This document shows, one piece after another, positions 42,953 through 50,228 of a stretch of 50,228 nucleotides of DNA. Every line of letters begins with the position of its first letter. The first letter of the stretch is position 1. Location: positions 1 to 50,228 of the forward strand of contig NZ_JAQLDQ010000015.1 of assembly GCF_028209395.1 (NCBI RefSeq). The letters are read 5' to 3'. The DNA is from Collinsella aerofaciens. Its GTDB lineage: Bacteria; Actinomycetota; Coriobacteriia; Coriobacteriales; Coriobacteriaceae. The notes under the pieces were generated by a model. That model was not told the origin of the DNA, did not search any database, and saw only the letters and a program-made list of their open reading frames with translations. Made by a program: the position numbers and the translations under genes.

Positions 42953-44515
42953 ATGGCATTCGTTTCGCTCGCCATCATCGCACTCGTGGCCTTTGCAAGC
43001 CCCTTCATCGCTTCGGCGATTCCTGGAAAACCCGTTCCCGAAACGGTCTTTTTGCTCGTGTTCGGCGCGGTGTTGGGACCTCATATGCTTGGCGTCATCC
43101 ATGTGGATGCCGAGGTCTCGCTTGTGTCAGAGCTCGGTCTGGCATTTTTGTTCCTGCTTGCCGGCTTTGAGATCGACCCAAAGAACATCACGGGCGTCGA
43201 GGGGCGCTACGGTATGGCCACGTGGGTTGTCACATTTTGTATCGCCTGGCTTGCCGTGCGCTTTACCCCGTGGTTCTCGGTCAGCCATTTCGACGGTATC
43301 GCCGTGACGCTCGCCTTGACCTCGACGGCGCTTGGAGCGCTCATGCCCATCTTGCGCGAGCGGTTGCTTGCCGGAACGCGCGTCGGTGATTCGATTCTCG
43401 CCTATGGTACGTGGGGCGAGCTCGGCCCCGTGCTCGCCATGTCGGTACTGCTGTCTGCCCGCACGGGTATCGAGACGCTGCTGATCTTGGGCCTGTTCGC
43501 CGTGGTGTGCGTGCTGCTTGCCGTGGTCCCCAGCCGCTCCAAACGCGTCGGCAGCCGCTTCTTTGCGTTTGTCGAGGAGCGCGCCGATACCACGTCGCAG
43601 ACCTTCGTGCGCCTGACGGTGCTTATTTTGGTCACGCTCGTGGCGTTCTCGGCCATCTTTAGCCTCGATATCGTGTTGGGCGCTTTTGCCGCCGGCTTCG
43701 TCCTGCGCTATATCATCCCCGAGGGCAACCATACGCTTGAGACCAAGCTCGACGGCCTGGCCTACGGCTTTTTGATCCCGGTGTTCTTTACCGTGTCGGG
43801 CGCAAAGATCGATCTGACGGCCGTGGTGTCGCGCCCCGGGCTGCTCGTGGGCTTTATCGTGGCGTTGTTGATTATTCGTGCCGTACCCATTCTTGTTTCT
43901 ATGAGCATTTGTCCTGCGACGCGCGATGTGTCGGCGTATGGTCGCATTACCGTGGCCCTGTACTGCACCACGGCGCTGCCGATCATCGTTGCCGTGACGA
44001 GCGTGGCCGTCAACGCGGGCGCGCTGTCGCAAGATATTGCGTCGGTCATGGTTGCCGCCGGTGCCATCACGGTGTTCTTGATGCCGCTGCTCGCGCAGCT
44101 CTTCTACCGCGTGGTCGATGCCGCGCCGGTCGCCGCCGTGGCAGAGGTTGCCGAGCATCCTGCCGAGGCACTCGATATCCTGCGTGCCCATCACGATTTG
44201 GCGAGTCTGCTCGCACGAGAGCACGAGCTGCTGACCTCGCATGGCCATGGTCGCGTATTCGAGGGCCTGCCTACGCTCGATACGATTGCCGAGCGTCTTT
44301 CCGCCGAGGCGGCGAGCGGCCACATCGATGCCCGCATCGTGGACGCGGCGCATCTTCTTGCCGATAAGACCTATGGCGACGAGATAGATCCGTCCGAGCT
44401 CACCCCGCGTGAGCGTCGCCGCCTAGAGCGCGCCAAGCTCGCTGTGCGCGAATACCGCCGCCGCATGCTGGAGCTCTATGCGCGCGAAGAAGCCGAAGAC
44501 GACGACGGTAAGTAG
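42953..44515 (+). CDS. CPA2-type cation/proton antiporter
   Basis: A 520-residue membrane protein with about 12 helices of the Na+/H+ (K+/H+) antiporter family, including FGAVLGPHMLGVIHVD, LAFLFLLAGFEIDP and GAFAAGFVLRYIIPEG. The last 130 residues form a cytoplasmic, charged helical tail without a recognisable TrkA/RCK domain. The ATG at 42953 follows GAAAGG and starts just before the first helix. It is a single gene; the repeat array begins right after its stop. Probably used in pH or sodium/potassium homeostasis. Confidence 0.87.
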   Translation: MAFVSLAIIALVAFASPFIASAIPGKPVPETVFLLVFGAVLGPHMLGVIHVDAEVSLVSELGLAFLFLLAGFEIDPKNITGVEGRYGMATWVVTFCIAWLAVRFTPWFSVSHFDGIAVTLALTSTALGALMPILRERLLAGTRVGDSILAYGTWGELGPVLAMSVLLSARTGIETLLILGLFAVVCVLLAVVPSRSKRVGSRFFAFVEERADTTSQTFVRLTVLILVTLVAFSAIFSLDIVLGAFAAGFVLRYIIPEGNHTLETKLDGLAYGFLIPVFFTVSGAKIDLTAVVSRPGLLVGFIVALLIIRAVPILVSMSICPATRDVSAYGRITVALYCTTALPIIVAVTSVAVNAGALSQDIASVMVAAGAITVFLMPLLAQLFYRVVDAAPVAAVAEVAEHPAEALDILRAHHDLASLLAREHELLTSHGHGRVFEGLPTLDTIAERLSAEAASGHIDARIVDAAHLLADKTYGDEIDPSELTPRERRRLERAKLAVREYRRRMLELYAREEAEDDDGK

Positions 44516-44530
44516 TCGATACTTTCTCGG

Positions 44531-44700
44531 GGAAGCCGCGTCCCGCTTTGAAGGCTCGGAACGGGATGTGGTTTCCGAAACGGGGGCCGTTGGGAAGCTG
44601 TGTCCCGGAATGGGCGCTCAGAGTGGGATGCAGTTTCCGCGAGAGGCTCGTTAGGGAAAGCGCATCCCATTCTGAGCCGGAATTATGGGACGCAGTTTCC
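44531..44700. repeat. Array of six 14-bp motifs in alternating orientation
   Basis: The motif GGGAYGCRGYTTCC (with small variations) occurs six times: minus strand at 44531-44544, 44593-44606 and 44655-44668; plus strand at 44563-44576, 44625-44638 and 44687-44700. Starts are spaced 32, 30, 32, 30 and 32 bp, so the unit is a 62-bp dyad repeated three times. Arms of opposite orientation can pair into hairpins. It fills the first half of the 420-bp gap between the antiporter and Fic genes; the rest is AT-rich and holds the Fic promoter. The core is shared with the terminal inverted repeat. Confidence 0.85.
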
Positions 44701-44863
44701 TTTTCGAATAGAAGGAGGTGCGCTGCCTGCGGTTGATGCAGACAGCGTGCCTTCTTGCATAAAGCTCTGCTGAGGTTTGAAATTAGCTCGCTATGTAAAA
44801 AAGAACCCTTAATTCCCAATACTTCAAATTCTGAAATTAGACAATGCATTTCTTGAGTCTTAA

Positions 44864-44892
44864 TTGCAAATATCGGATATATTCGAAATAAT
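44864..44892 (+). promoter_or_regulatory. Probable promoter of the Fic gene
   Basis: A -35 box TTGCAA (44864-44869), a 17-bp spacer and a -10 box AATAAT (44887-44892) lie 44 bp upstream of the Fic ATG in AT-rich DNA. Confidence 0.5.
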
Positions 44893-44935
44893 GAAAGACG
44901 ATTAAGCTATTTGATTTCAAAGGAGCGATGAAGCG

Positions 44936-46177
44936 ATGGCGTACAAGACGCTCGAAAAACTCTTTTATGCAGATCCAAGCTCCGATCGTTATGCTTGCCA
45001 TGACGAGCTGCTGCGCGAGCGCCTTACTGCCGACGGCACGGTGCGGACTGGAATTCACCTTGAGCATGGTGAACTGTTCGCTTGTGTTCCTTTGAACCTG
45101 TCCGTTGCTAGCGAGCGGATCCTCAGAAAAGAGCGAAAGATTTCCAACCTGTGGAACAGCTTGCCTTATGTGGCTTTGGGGGCCTCGATTCGTTCGCTGG
45201 TGCTTGAGGAGGTTGTTTTCAGCAACGAGATGGAGGGTGTGCACAGCACGCGGCGCCAGATTGAAGCGGCGCTGGAGTCTGCGGAGGATGCTGCGGCCGA
45301 ACTTTGCGGTGCCGCCGAAAAGGAGCACACTCCTTTTATTGAATTCGCTCGCCTCTACCTTCAGCTGGTGGATGGTTCAAGTCGTCCCGGCAAACCCGAG
45401 GATATTCGCGAGATTTTCGATGCCGTCACTAAGGGCGTGCTTGACCCGAAGGACCGTCCGGATGGCAAGATGTTCCGTTTGGGTCCCGTTGTGATTGAGA
45501 ACAGTCGGGGCAAGATTCTCCATCAGGGTGTTTCCTCGGAGCCCGAAATCATTGACCTCCTTGGCAAGATGATAGAGTTGGGCAATCGCGAAGATGTCCC
45601 AAGCCTCTATGCAGCCTCAATCTGCCATTTTCTCTTTGAGTATATTCACCCCTTCTATGACGGTAACGGGAGAACGGGGAGGTATCTTCTCGCGTTGAGC
45701 CTGAACGAGACGTTGTCGCAGCCTACGGTGTTGTCGCTCTCTAGGACGATTGCTGAGAATAAAACCGCATATTACAAGGCGTTTGACGTGGTGGAGAGGC
45801 CCCTTAACGGTAGCGAGGCTACTCCGTTTGTTGCAATGATGCTTGATTTGGTCGAGCAAGCGCAAGATGCCGTTCTGAGCGATTTGGCCGAAAAGCGCGT
45901 ACAACTCGATGATCTCAAGCGGGCGATCGATGAACTCGACGATACGTTTACCGAAAGGGCAAAAGATATTCTGTTTTATGCGGCACAGATGCATATCTTC
46001 GGTGCCTTTGGTGAATCTACGCTTGATGGTGTGTCGGGCTATCTCGATGTGACAAAGCCGACAGCGAGTAGGTCATTGTCGAGCCTAATCGCTGCCGGAT
46101 ATTTAGAAAAGGTGTCCGCAAGGCCGCTCGTGTGCAAGATGACGGTGGCGGGACTTAATCTGCTCGGGCTAGAGTGA
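44936..46177 (+). CDS. Fic-domain AMP-transferase with N-terminal inhibitory helix and C-terminal winged helix
   Basis: A 413-residue Fic protein. The active-site motif HPFYDGNGRTGR (238-249) is intact, so transfer of AMP to a target hydroxyl is expected. The inhibitory motif SNEMEG (96-101), matching (S/T)xxxE(G/N), lies before the Fic core, which places it in the group that carries its own N-terminal inhibitor. The C-terminal 70 residues (GYLDVTKPTASRSLSSLIAA) look like a winged helix-turn-helix, so it may bind DNA. The ATG at 44936 is ten bases after AAAGGAG. It is less GC-rich than the core genes and faces the SPFH/TIR operon. Confidence 0.9.
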   Translation: MAYKTLEKLFYADPSSDRYACHDELLRERLTADGTVRTGIHLEHGELFACVPLNLSVASERILRKERKISNLWNSLPYVALGASIRSLVLEEVVFSNEMEGVHSTRRQIEAALESAEDAAAELCGAAEKEHTPFIEFARLYLQLVDGSSRPGKPEDIREIFDAVTKGVLDPKDRPDGKMFRLGPVVIENSRGKILHQGVSSEPEIIDLLGKMIELGNREDVPSLYAASICHFLFEYIHPFYDGNGRTGRYLLALSLNETLSQPTVLSLSRTIAENKTAYYKAFDVVERPLNGSEATPFVAMMLDLVEQAQDAVLSDLAEKRVQLDDLKRAIDELDDTFTERAKDILFYAAQMHIFGAFGESTLDGVSGYLDVTKPTASRSLSSLIAAGYLEKVSARPLVCKMTVAGLNLLGLE

Positions 46178-46251
46178 ACATCGGTTATCAGACAAATGAA
46201 CACTCCGAGCGTTTGCCCGCCATTCCTCCATGGTGTGAAATCGCTCTTATC

Positions 46252-46281
46252 CCATTGAGGCGCCTTTGAGGTCGCCAATGG
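46252..46281. terminator. Hairpin between convergent Fic and zinc-ribbon genes
   Basis: CCATTG followed by GGCG pairs with CGCCAATGG across a 10-base loop, with a two-base bulge. It may end one or both convergent transcripts; no clear T-run is present. Confidence 0.35.
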
Positions 46282-46304
46282 ACTGTTGCGGCAAGCGGTG
46301 AAAG

Positions 46305-46505
46305 CTATGATTCAATTTCGTTCGACACGTACGCCATGAGTTCATCGTCTAAGGCCTTCAAAGAGTCTTTGATTTCCCGCCTGCGCGCGCGGGCCTGTTC
46401 TATTTTTGTGTCACATTCTCGTTTCGCTTTGAATTCGAATGGACTGAAGAAAGAACGTCTGCTCTTAAGCTCTCGAAGTTCGTTTCCCCAAACGGTCAAA
46501 TTCAT
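46305..46505 (-). pseudogene. Frameshifted C-terminal part of the zinc-ribbon coiled-coil protein
   Basis: A 66-codon frame overlaps the end of the zinc-ribbon gene by 41 bp. Its residues from about position 8 on (NELRELKSRRSFFSPFEFK and onward) continue the charged coiled-coil of the upstream gene far better than that gene's own last residues (GKRTSRA). Loss of one base in the GGGGAAA run at 46483-46489 would join the two frames into a protein of about 495 residues. It has no ribosome site of its own before its ATG. It is read as a broken C-terminus rather than a separate gene. Confidence 0.6.
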
Positions 46506-47787
46506 CTTCGAGCGCTTGTTTTTGCGACTTTTTAACAGGATTATCTAACCAATATTTGGCTTGGAGCTCTGCTTCTTTTTCAGCGCGCTCACGTTCCTTC
46601 TTCTTCTCGGGGTCGTATTCGTCACGCTTTGCCATGTCCTTTTCTAACTGTTCTCTCCGAAGCTGCTTTGCCTCATCGCTAAGGAAAAAGCCGTCGTTTG
46701 TTATTTGTTCGCTGGAGTGTCCGTAGTATCCGTAGTATCGGCGATTTGTTCGAACTTTGATACATAGCTCCTCGAGACTGCACAATATGCCCCAGCATCT
46801 TAAGAGCATCTCGTCTGTGGCAGTACCTTGTTTAGTGACTTTATTGTCAAAGAGGTCGATAGCTAAGCGAGCCGCTTTTATGCAACTATCGTACGCATCT
46901 ATGCATAGATCAAAAGCTTCTTTTTCGTTGTCATAGTCGAAATCATCTGTCGCGTAGTAATCAAATACACGGACCTTGTTCCACCGTTCCGACCATGTGG
47001 AGCAGCCGTTGACCGCAGACTTTAGGATCGTGATTGCAGCATTGTAATACATTGATGAAATGTTGCGCGCTGCAAGACCGGAAAGGTCTTCGGTAAGGGC
47101 GCCGAGGAGATCTTCGATATTCTCGGGTATCTTGGCACTCTCCCCCTGCTCTTTGCTGAGCCTCTTTACGGCAGCCGTTTGTAATTCGCACACGGCCTCT
47201 ATATTTTTCCATTGGAGTTCACGCGACTGTAGGTGACGAATGAGCCCCGATTGAATTAACTCTAGATTCTTCGCATTCGGTAGATTTGCAAGTTCCTGGC
47301 AGAAATAGTCTATCTCAGAGTTTGCGATAGCTCGCAAATGCTCAATGAAACCTATCGCTATGTTTAGCGCGGTGTTTATCTCATCAAAATCTGATGGGGC
47401 TCGATTTAGCAGCTTTAGCATATTAATGCATGCTACATTTGATTCCGACAAGCGATCGTTGTCAAACGTGAGCTGCCAGTCTATCGCTTTTGCCTTTATT
47501 GACCATGCCTCGGCGTTCTTAAGATCAATCTCGAGGGCCATGGAGGCATATTTCTCAGCATCAGCGTTGTTACCGGCTTTTTGAGCGGTTCTGGCCAAGG
47601 CGAGATATCGATCGACATCTTCAGTGAGGTCTGTTTTCACTGTGCCTTCGACTTGGACAACACCTTCGACCATCATTTTCTTTGCGGTTTCAAGCGTATA
47701 TTTCATTCCACAGCTTTGACAGACGAAAAAGTCTCCATCCTTGATAATCTCTGTGCTACCGCAGAGCTCGCATTGTAGCGCTTTCAT
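46465..47787 (-). CDS. Zinc-ribbon / helical-repeat protein, last gene of the SPFH-TIR operon
   Basis: A 440-residue cytoplasmic protein. The N-terminus is a TFIIB-like zinc ribbon (Cys6, Cys9, Cys23, Cys26 in CELCG and CQSCG). A TPR-like helix pair (about 55-100) and a long helical region follow, then a strongly charged coiled-coil near the C-terminus (KKKERERAEKEAELQAKYW). It probably ends early because of a frameshift at about 46486. The ATGA overlap with the TIR gene shows coupled translation. Function unknown; zinc-ribbon proteins of this type often accompany SPFH proteins as scaffolds or sensors. Confidence 0.8.
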   Translation of the reverse strand: MKALQCELCGSTEIIKDGDFFVCQSCGMKYTLETAKKMMVEGVVQVEGTVKTDLTEDVDRYLALARTAQKAGNNADAEKYASMALEIDLKNAEAWSIKAKAIDWQLTFDNDRLSESNVACINMLKLLNRAPSDFDEINTALNIAIGFIEHLRAIANSEIDYFCQELANLPNAKNLELIQSGLIRHLQSRELQWKNIEAVCELQTAAVKRLSKEQGESAKIPENIEDLLGALTEDLSGLAARNISSMYYNAAITILKSAVNGCSTWSERWNKVRVFDYYATDDFDYDNEKEAFDLCIDAYDSCIKAARLAIDLFDNKVTKQGTATDEMLLRCWGILCSLEELCIKVRTNRRYYGYYGHSSEQITNDGFFLSDEAKQLRREQLEKDMAKRDEYDPEKKKERERAEKEAELQAKYWLDNPVKKSQKQALEDEFDRLGKRTSRA

Positions 47788-48443
47788 TTCGATTGCTCCA
47801 TTTCATACCCCTTGCTGTTCATTTCCCGTATTAGTTTCTGCTTTATCTCAAAAACGTCTTCCTTGTAAGGGAGATATAAGATGCCGTTTATATCGGACGG
47901 TTTTTCTATTGGTGGGTCGGCTTCTTTGAGAAGGATCGCGGTCCTAGACCTGCCGAATTTCATCAGTAGCATCCCAAGCTCCAAAACTACGTTCTGGCGA
48001 GCTCTTGGCTGCGGTCGATCCTGTTTATTCTTTGGATAGCCTATGTCGTCCGGGGTCATAAGTACTATCCCGAAATTAGCGCAAGGGATGTATTCCATTA
48101 GTTGTTCGATTACTGTTCGGCCCCCTATAGGCTGATTATCGAGAAAAATAGGCTCGAGATTTAACTCTTCGAGAAGACGTTGGAGTTGGTTTCGTGCGGT
48201 TTTATCGTGGCCGTAAACAACGAAAACTTTGTTGTTTGGTTCATCAATGATTTCATCTTCGATGGCTTTTCGGACCTGATCAGCGTTATTTCCTTGACAA
48301 AAGAAGCCGCCGCTGTCGTAGACATATACGGCTGTTCCACTCTCGAGCTTTATTCGATAGCCAATAGTTTTGTATCTCCGGGTCGTTTTTACTGGAATTT
48401 CTTTTGAAATAAGAAGCGAGATTAATTTATCCTTATCGATCAT
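47784..48443 (-). CDS. TIR-like domain protein (PF10137 / Cap12-PycTIR type)
   Basis: A 219-residue cytoplasmic protein. Residues 73-200 fit the TIR-like nucleotide-binding domain: KVFVVYGHDKTARNQLQRLL, the FGIVLMTPDD strand, the catalytic-helix region QNVVLELGMLLMKFG with the candidate NADase Glu155, and the late ILYLPY. Residues 1-68 form a small separate domain (GTAVYVYDSGGFFCQG) whose strand pattern recalls TBP-like folds; this is tentative. TIR domains of this type are the NAD-cleaving effectors of CBASS (Cap12) and Pycsar. No nucleotide cyclase gene is near. Its start overlaps the membrane-protein stop (TAATG) and its stop overlaps the zinc-ribbon start. Confidence 0.87.
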   Translation of the reverse strand: MIDKDKLISLLISKEIPVKTTRRYKTIGYRIKLESGTAVYVYDSGGFFCQGNNADQVRKAIEDEIIDEPNNKVFVVYGHDKTARNQLQRLLEELNLEPIFLDNQPIGGRTVIEQLMEYIPCANFGIVLMTPDDIGYPKNKQDRPQPRARQNVVLELGMLLMKFGRSRTAILLKEADPPIEKPSDINGILYLPYKEDVFEIKQKLIREMNSKGYEMEQSK

Positions 48444-49117
48444 TAGCTGTCCTTGCTTGCTTTAACCAGTGCTGCTCTTTGCCTTATCAATGAAGTCATG
48501 CGCAATATTTTCGAGTTCGCGCCTTCGATATCGTTTGATTCGATTGATTGCGATAGATCACGAAGTGCGCTCGATATTTCGTCTTCAACTTGAGCGCTTG
48601 CTTCACAACTGGCGGGGTCGGCAAGGCTTGAAGTTTCCAAGAAGCTGGTCATTGATGCGCGCAACTCTGAAGGTGATTCATCTAGAAGCAGTCTTAGCTG
48701 AAGTTCAAGGTTCTGCATGGATTGCGATTTGCTTGAAATTTGGTTTTCAATGGTAGATGCGTGAGATTCGGAAGCGCCTGTTGCGAAGAGCGTGGCTGTC
48801 GCAGCGCTTGCTAGCAGAAAACTGAGAATTGGAATTGCTGGAAGCGCCTCTGTTTTTAACGCGGACCCTAGTATGCCTGGCAACAATTGGACTGCAAACG
48901 ATACGCCAATAACAAGTATCTTTGAGATACCAAATATCTTAAGATTCTTTTGGGGTCCAAATAACAAGGTTGAAACCACCAGGGCGAGCATGACCAAAGA
49001 GAATGCGCTCTCAATCCAAAAAGTGGTTGAGGGTCCAAATAAAAGTATTGTCACGCTTTCGATAGCTATGAAGAGGGCTACGGGGATTGCTGCAATATAT
49101 GCCTGTGTGTTCTTCAT
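48443..49117 (-). CDS. Four-helix membrane protein with cytoplasmic coiled coil
   Basis: A 224-residue protein of unknown family. Four hydrophobic helices are visible at about 7-27, 35-54, 65-87 and 93-113, followed by a helical, Ser/Glu-rich tail (114-224) likely to form a coiled coil in the cytoplasm. The ATG at 49117 follows GGAGG and overlaps the SPFH stop as TAATG; a longer frame upstream runs into the SPFH gene and is rejected. Its stop overlaps the TIR start in the same way. It could be a membrane anchor or a pore component for the TIR/SPFH system. Confidence 0.8.
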   Translation of the reverse strand: MKNTQAYIAAIPVALFIAIESVTILLFGPSTTFWIESAFSLVMLALVVSTLLFGPQKNLKIFGISKILVIGVSFAVQLLPGILGSALKTEALPAIPILSFLLASAATATLFATGASESHASTIENQISSKSQSMQNLELQLRLLLDESPSELRASMTSFLETSSLADPASCEASAQVEDEISSALRDLSQSIESNDIEGANSKILRMTSLIRQRAALVKASKDS

Positions 49118-50190
49118 TATGACCTCCGTGCTCCGCACTCGGGACAGAACTTCTCGGTTCCAGAGAAGCGATATCCACATTCGGAACAGAACTTTGCAGC
49201 ACTTTGCTGCGAATTGGTATCCGCAGGGATGGGCTGCGTCGCGGACGTGCCGGTGGCTTGTGAGAGTGCATCGGTCATAACTGACCCCATGGTCCCGCCG
49301 ACACCGGCCATTACGCCCAGACCAATTCCCATGTTTGCGTATTCGCCAGTCGCTTCGTTTTGGGCCATCTTTTCGGCAACATCGAAGCTGCGTTCCTGTT
49401 GATAGGTATAGCCTTCGATTTGCCGTTTTTCTGCGCGCGCTTTTGCGGAGATTACGGTGCGCTGCGCCGCAGTTTCTTGTTCGATAATGCTGACCTGTTG
49501 TTTTATCTGTGCTTCGCGTACGTCGGCATATTGCTTGAAATGGAGGTCCTTAAACTTCTCGTATACCGGATCACCTTCGGGTTTGACGATGGCGGTGACC
49601 AGCATTTGCGTTAATGAGAGGCCGTATGCGGCAAAGTCGGGAAGCAGCTTGTTCTTAAGCGAGTCGGATAACTCTTCAAGGTGTGCATCAAGTTCGAAAA
49701 TGGAGAGTTTTTGTTCGGTAATTACTTGTGCCAGATGAGTTTTTACTCGAGTTTGCAGGAAAGCTTTGAAATAGCTGATCAGCTTGTCCTGGGAGAGCAA
49801 AGCTTCGGTTCCAACAAGCTTGAGAAGGAGCCTGCGGGGCTCTTTTACAGCAAGAGCCATCTCTCCGGACGCCCCGAGCGAGAGCGGAAATCCATAAGTC
49901 GGTTCCATGAACTGAATCTTGGAATTGGTTCCCCAGCGTATGCCCATCTGCTCGATGAGGTTAACAAAGTAGACTTCTGAGTGAAACGGGCTGACACCAC
50001 CGGTCGTTATCTTCGAAATGCCGTTCAGTAACGGTAGATTTTGAGTCTCAAGTTCATGCCTGCCTGGTCCAAACGAATCCAGGGCCTGTCCATTAAGGAA
50101 GAAAATTGCTTCTTGGGTCTCGTGAACAATGAGTTGCGAGCCCGTATTGAAGTGAACTGCGTCCCAAATCTTGGACGCCCTAAATAGCGA
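49117..50190 (-). CDS. SPFH/band-7 zinc-ribbon protein, N-terminus missing at the terminal repeat
   Basis: The open frame runs from 50190 to 49117 (357 codons). The SPFH domain starts at FNTGSQLIVHETQEAIFFLN and continues with GQALDSFGPGRHELETQNLP and EVYFVN, then a long helix and coiled-coil (IIEQETAAQRTVISAKARAE), a Gly-rich membrane-like segment and a C-terminal double zinc ribbon (CSECG, CPECG). This layout is that of the YdjI-like virion-core/SPFH family. Upstream of HFNTG the frame enters the 75-bp terminal repeat and hits a TAG at 50191-50193 without any ATG, GTG or TTG; the first internal ATG is at 49947. About 40 N-terminal residues are lost. It is the first gene of the TIR operon, coupled to the membrane protein. 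Confidence 0.82.
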   Translation of the reverse strand, partial: SLFRASKIWDAVHFNTGSQLIVHETQEAIFFLNGQALDSFGPGRHELETQNLPLLNGISKITTGGVSPFHSEVYFVNLIEQMGIRWGTNSKIQFMEPTYGFPLSLGASGEMALAVKEPRRLLLKLVGTEALLSQDKLISYFKAFLQTRVKTHLAQVITEQKLSIFELDAHLEELSDSLKNKLLPDFAAYGLSLTQMLVTAIVKPEGDPVYEKFKDLHFKQYADVREAQIKQQVSIIEQETAAQRTVISAKARAEKRQIEGYTYQQERSFDVAEKMAQNEATGEYANMGIGLGVMAGVGGTMGSVMTDALSQATGTSATQPIPADTNSQQSAAKFCSECGYRFSGTEKFCPECGARRS

Positions 50191-50227
50191 CTAGGCCGCG
50201 AGGGCCTGATTCCGGAACTCCTCCGGG
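50153..50227. repeat. Right copy of the terminal 75-bp inverted repeat
   Basis: Exact reverse complement of 1-75. The repeat begins within the coding frame of the SPFH gene, just before its FNTGSQ segment, and carries an in-frame stop, so it interrupts that gene. It contains the core GGGACGCAGTT (minus strand, 50155-50165) found in the alternating-motif array. Confidence 0.95.
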
Positions 50228-50228
50228 G

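Noticed and set aside
43127..44353. 408-codon minus-strand frame opposite the antiporter
   Set aside because: It is His/Arg-rich antisense of a transporter with clear helices; no ribosome site was seen.
44516..44720. The alternating-motif array as a CRISPR
   Set aside because: Repeats alternate in orientation and are only 14 bp with conserved spacing sequence and no cas genes, so this is not a CRISPR array.
47784..48443. Calling the TIR gene part of CBASS or Pycsar
   Set aside because: No oligonucleotide or mononucleotide cyclase gene lies next to it, and the neighbours are SPFH, membrane and zinc-ribbon proteins.

Overview
The window looks like chromosomal DNA of a gut actinobacterium of class Coriobacteriia, most likely Collinsella or a close relative. 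This is inferred from the high GC content, the anaerobic gene set (reverse rubrerythrin, an EtfA carrying ferredoxin clusters, iron-dependent alcohol dehydrogenase), the protein flavour of the housekeeping genes and several short dispersed hairpin repeats. No rRNA, tRNA, CRISPR array, transposase or integrase was seen. The whole 50.2 kb is bounded by a perfect 75-bp inverted repeat (1-75 and 50153-50227), so the window is either a contig that stops in a dispersed repeat or a segment flanked by inverted repeats.

Layout. 0.1-3.5 kb: reverse rubrerythrin, diverging from an alcohol dehydrogenase / aldehyde dehydrogenase pair. 3.8-4.6 kb: a 59-residue protein and a small metallophosphoesterase. 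4.7-8.1 kb: a sugar module with a LicT/BglG antiterminator, a structured leader, a PTS EIIBC permease and a ChbG/YdjC deacetylase. 8.3-15 kb: a DUF2130 coiled-coil protein, a Ski2-like helicase, a divergent TrmB-like methyltransferase and a second methyltransferase. 15.2-19.7 kb: a membrane-linked XRE regulator overlapping a DUF4097 protein, then bacterial Elp3 and a spermidine-synthase-like protein. 19.7-25.3 kb: a three-gene minus-strand cassette (TerB-N protein, BrxD-like ATPase, Lhr/BrxHI-like helicase), which is a plausible defence or DNA-processing system. 25.4-29.5 kb: a DUF554 membrane protein and a five-gene operon of exported proteins that I do not recognise. 29.8-33.4 kb: a FAD dehydrogenase-EtfB-EtfA operon of the lactate dehydrogenase/Etf type. 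33.4-44.5 kb: HD hydrolase, AzlCD, KdgT-type permease, GGDEF protein, EamA permease, PurL and a CPA2 antiporter.

44.5-50.2 kb is the accessory part. It opens with a regular array of six 14-bp motifs in alternating orientation. A visibly AT-richer island follows, with a Fic AMP-transferase and, facing it, a tightly coupled four-gene operon: SPFH/band-7 zinc-ribbon protein, four-helix membrane protein, TIR-like (PF10137-type) protein and zinc-ribbon coiled-coil protein. The genes of this operon overlap stop-to-start. Its first gene loses its N-terminus exactly at the terminal repeat, and its last gene carries a probable frameshift near the C-terminus. I consider this SPFH-membrane-TIR-zinc-ribbon operon the best candidate here for an undescribed immune or stress system. 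Its function is inferred, not shown.
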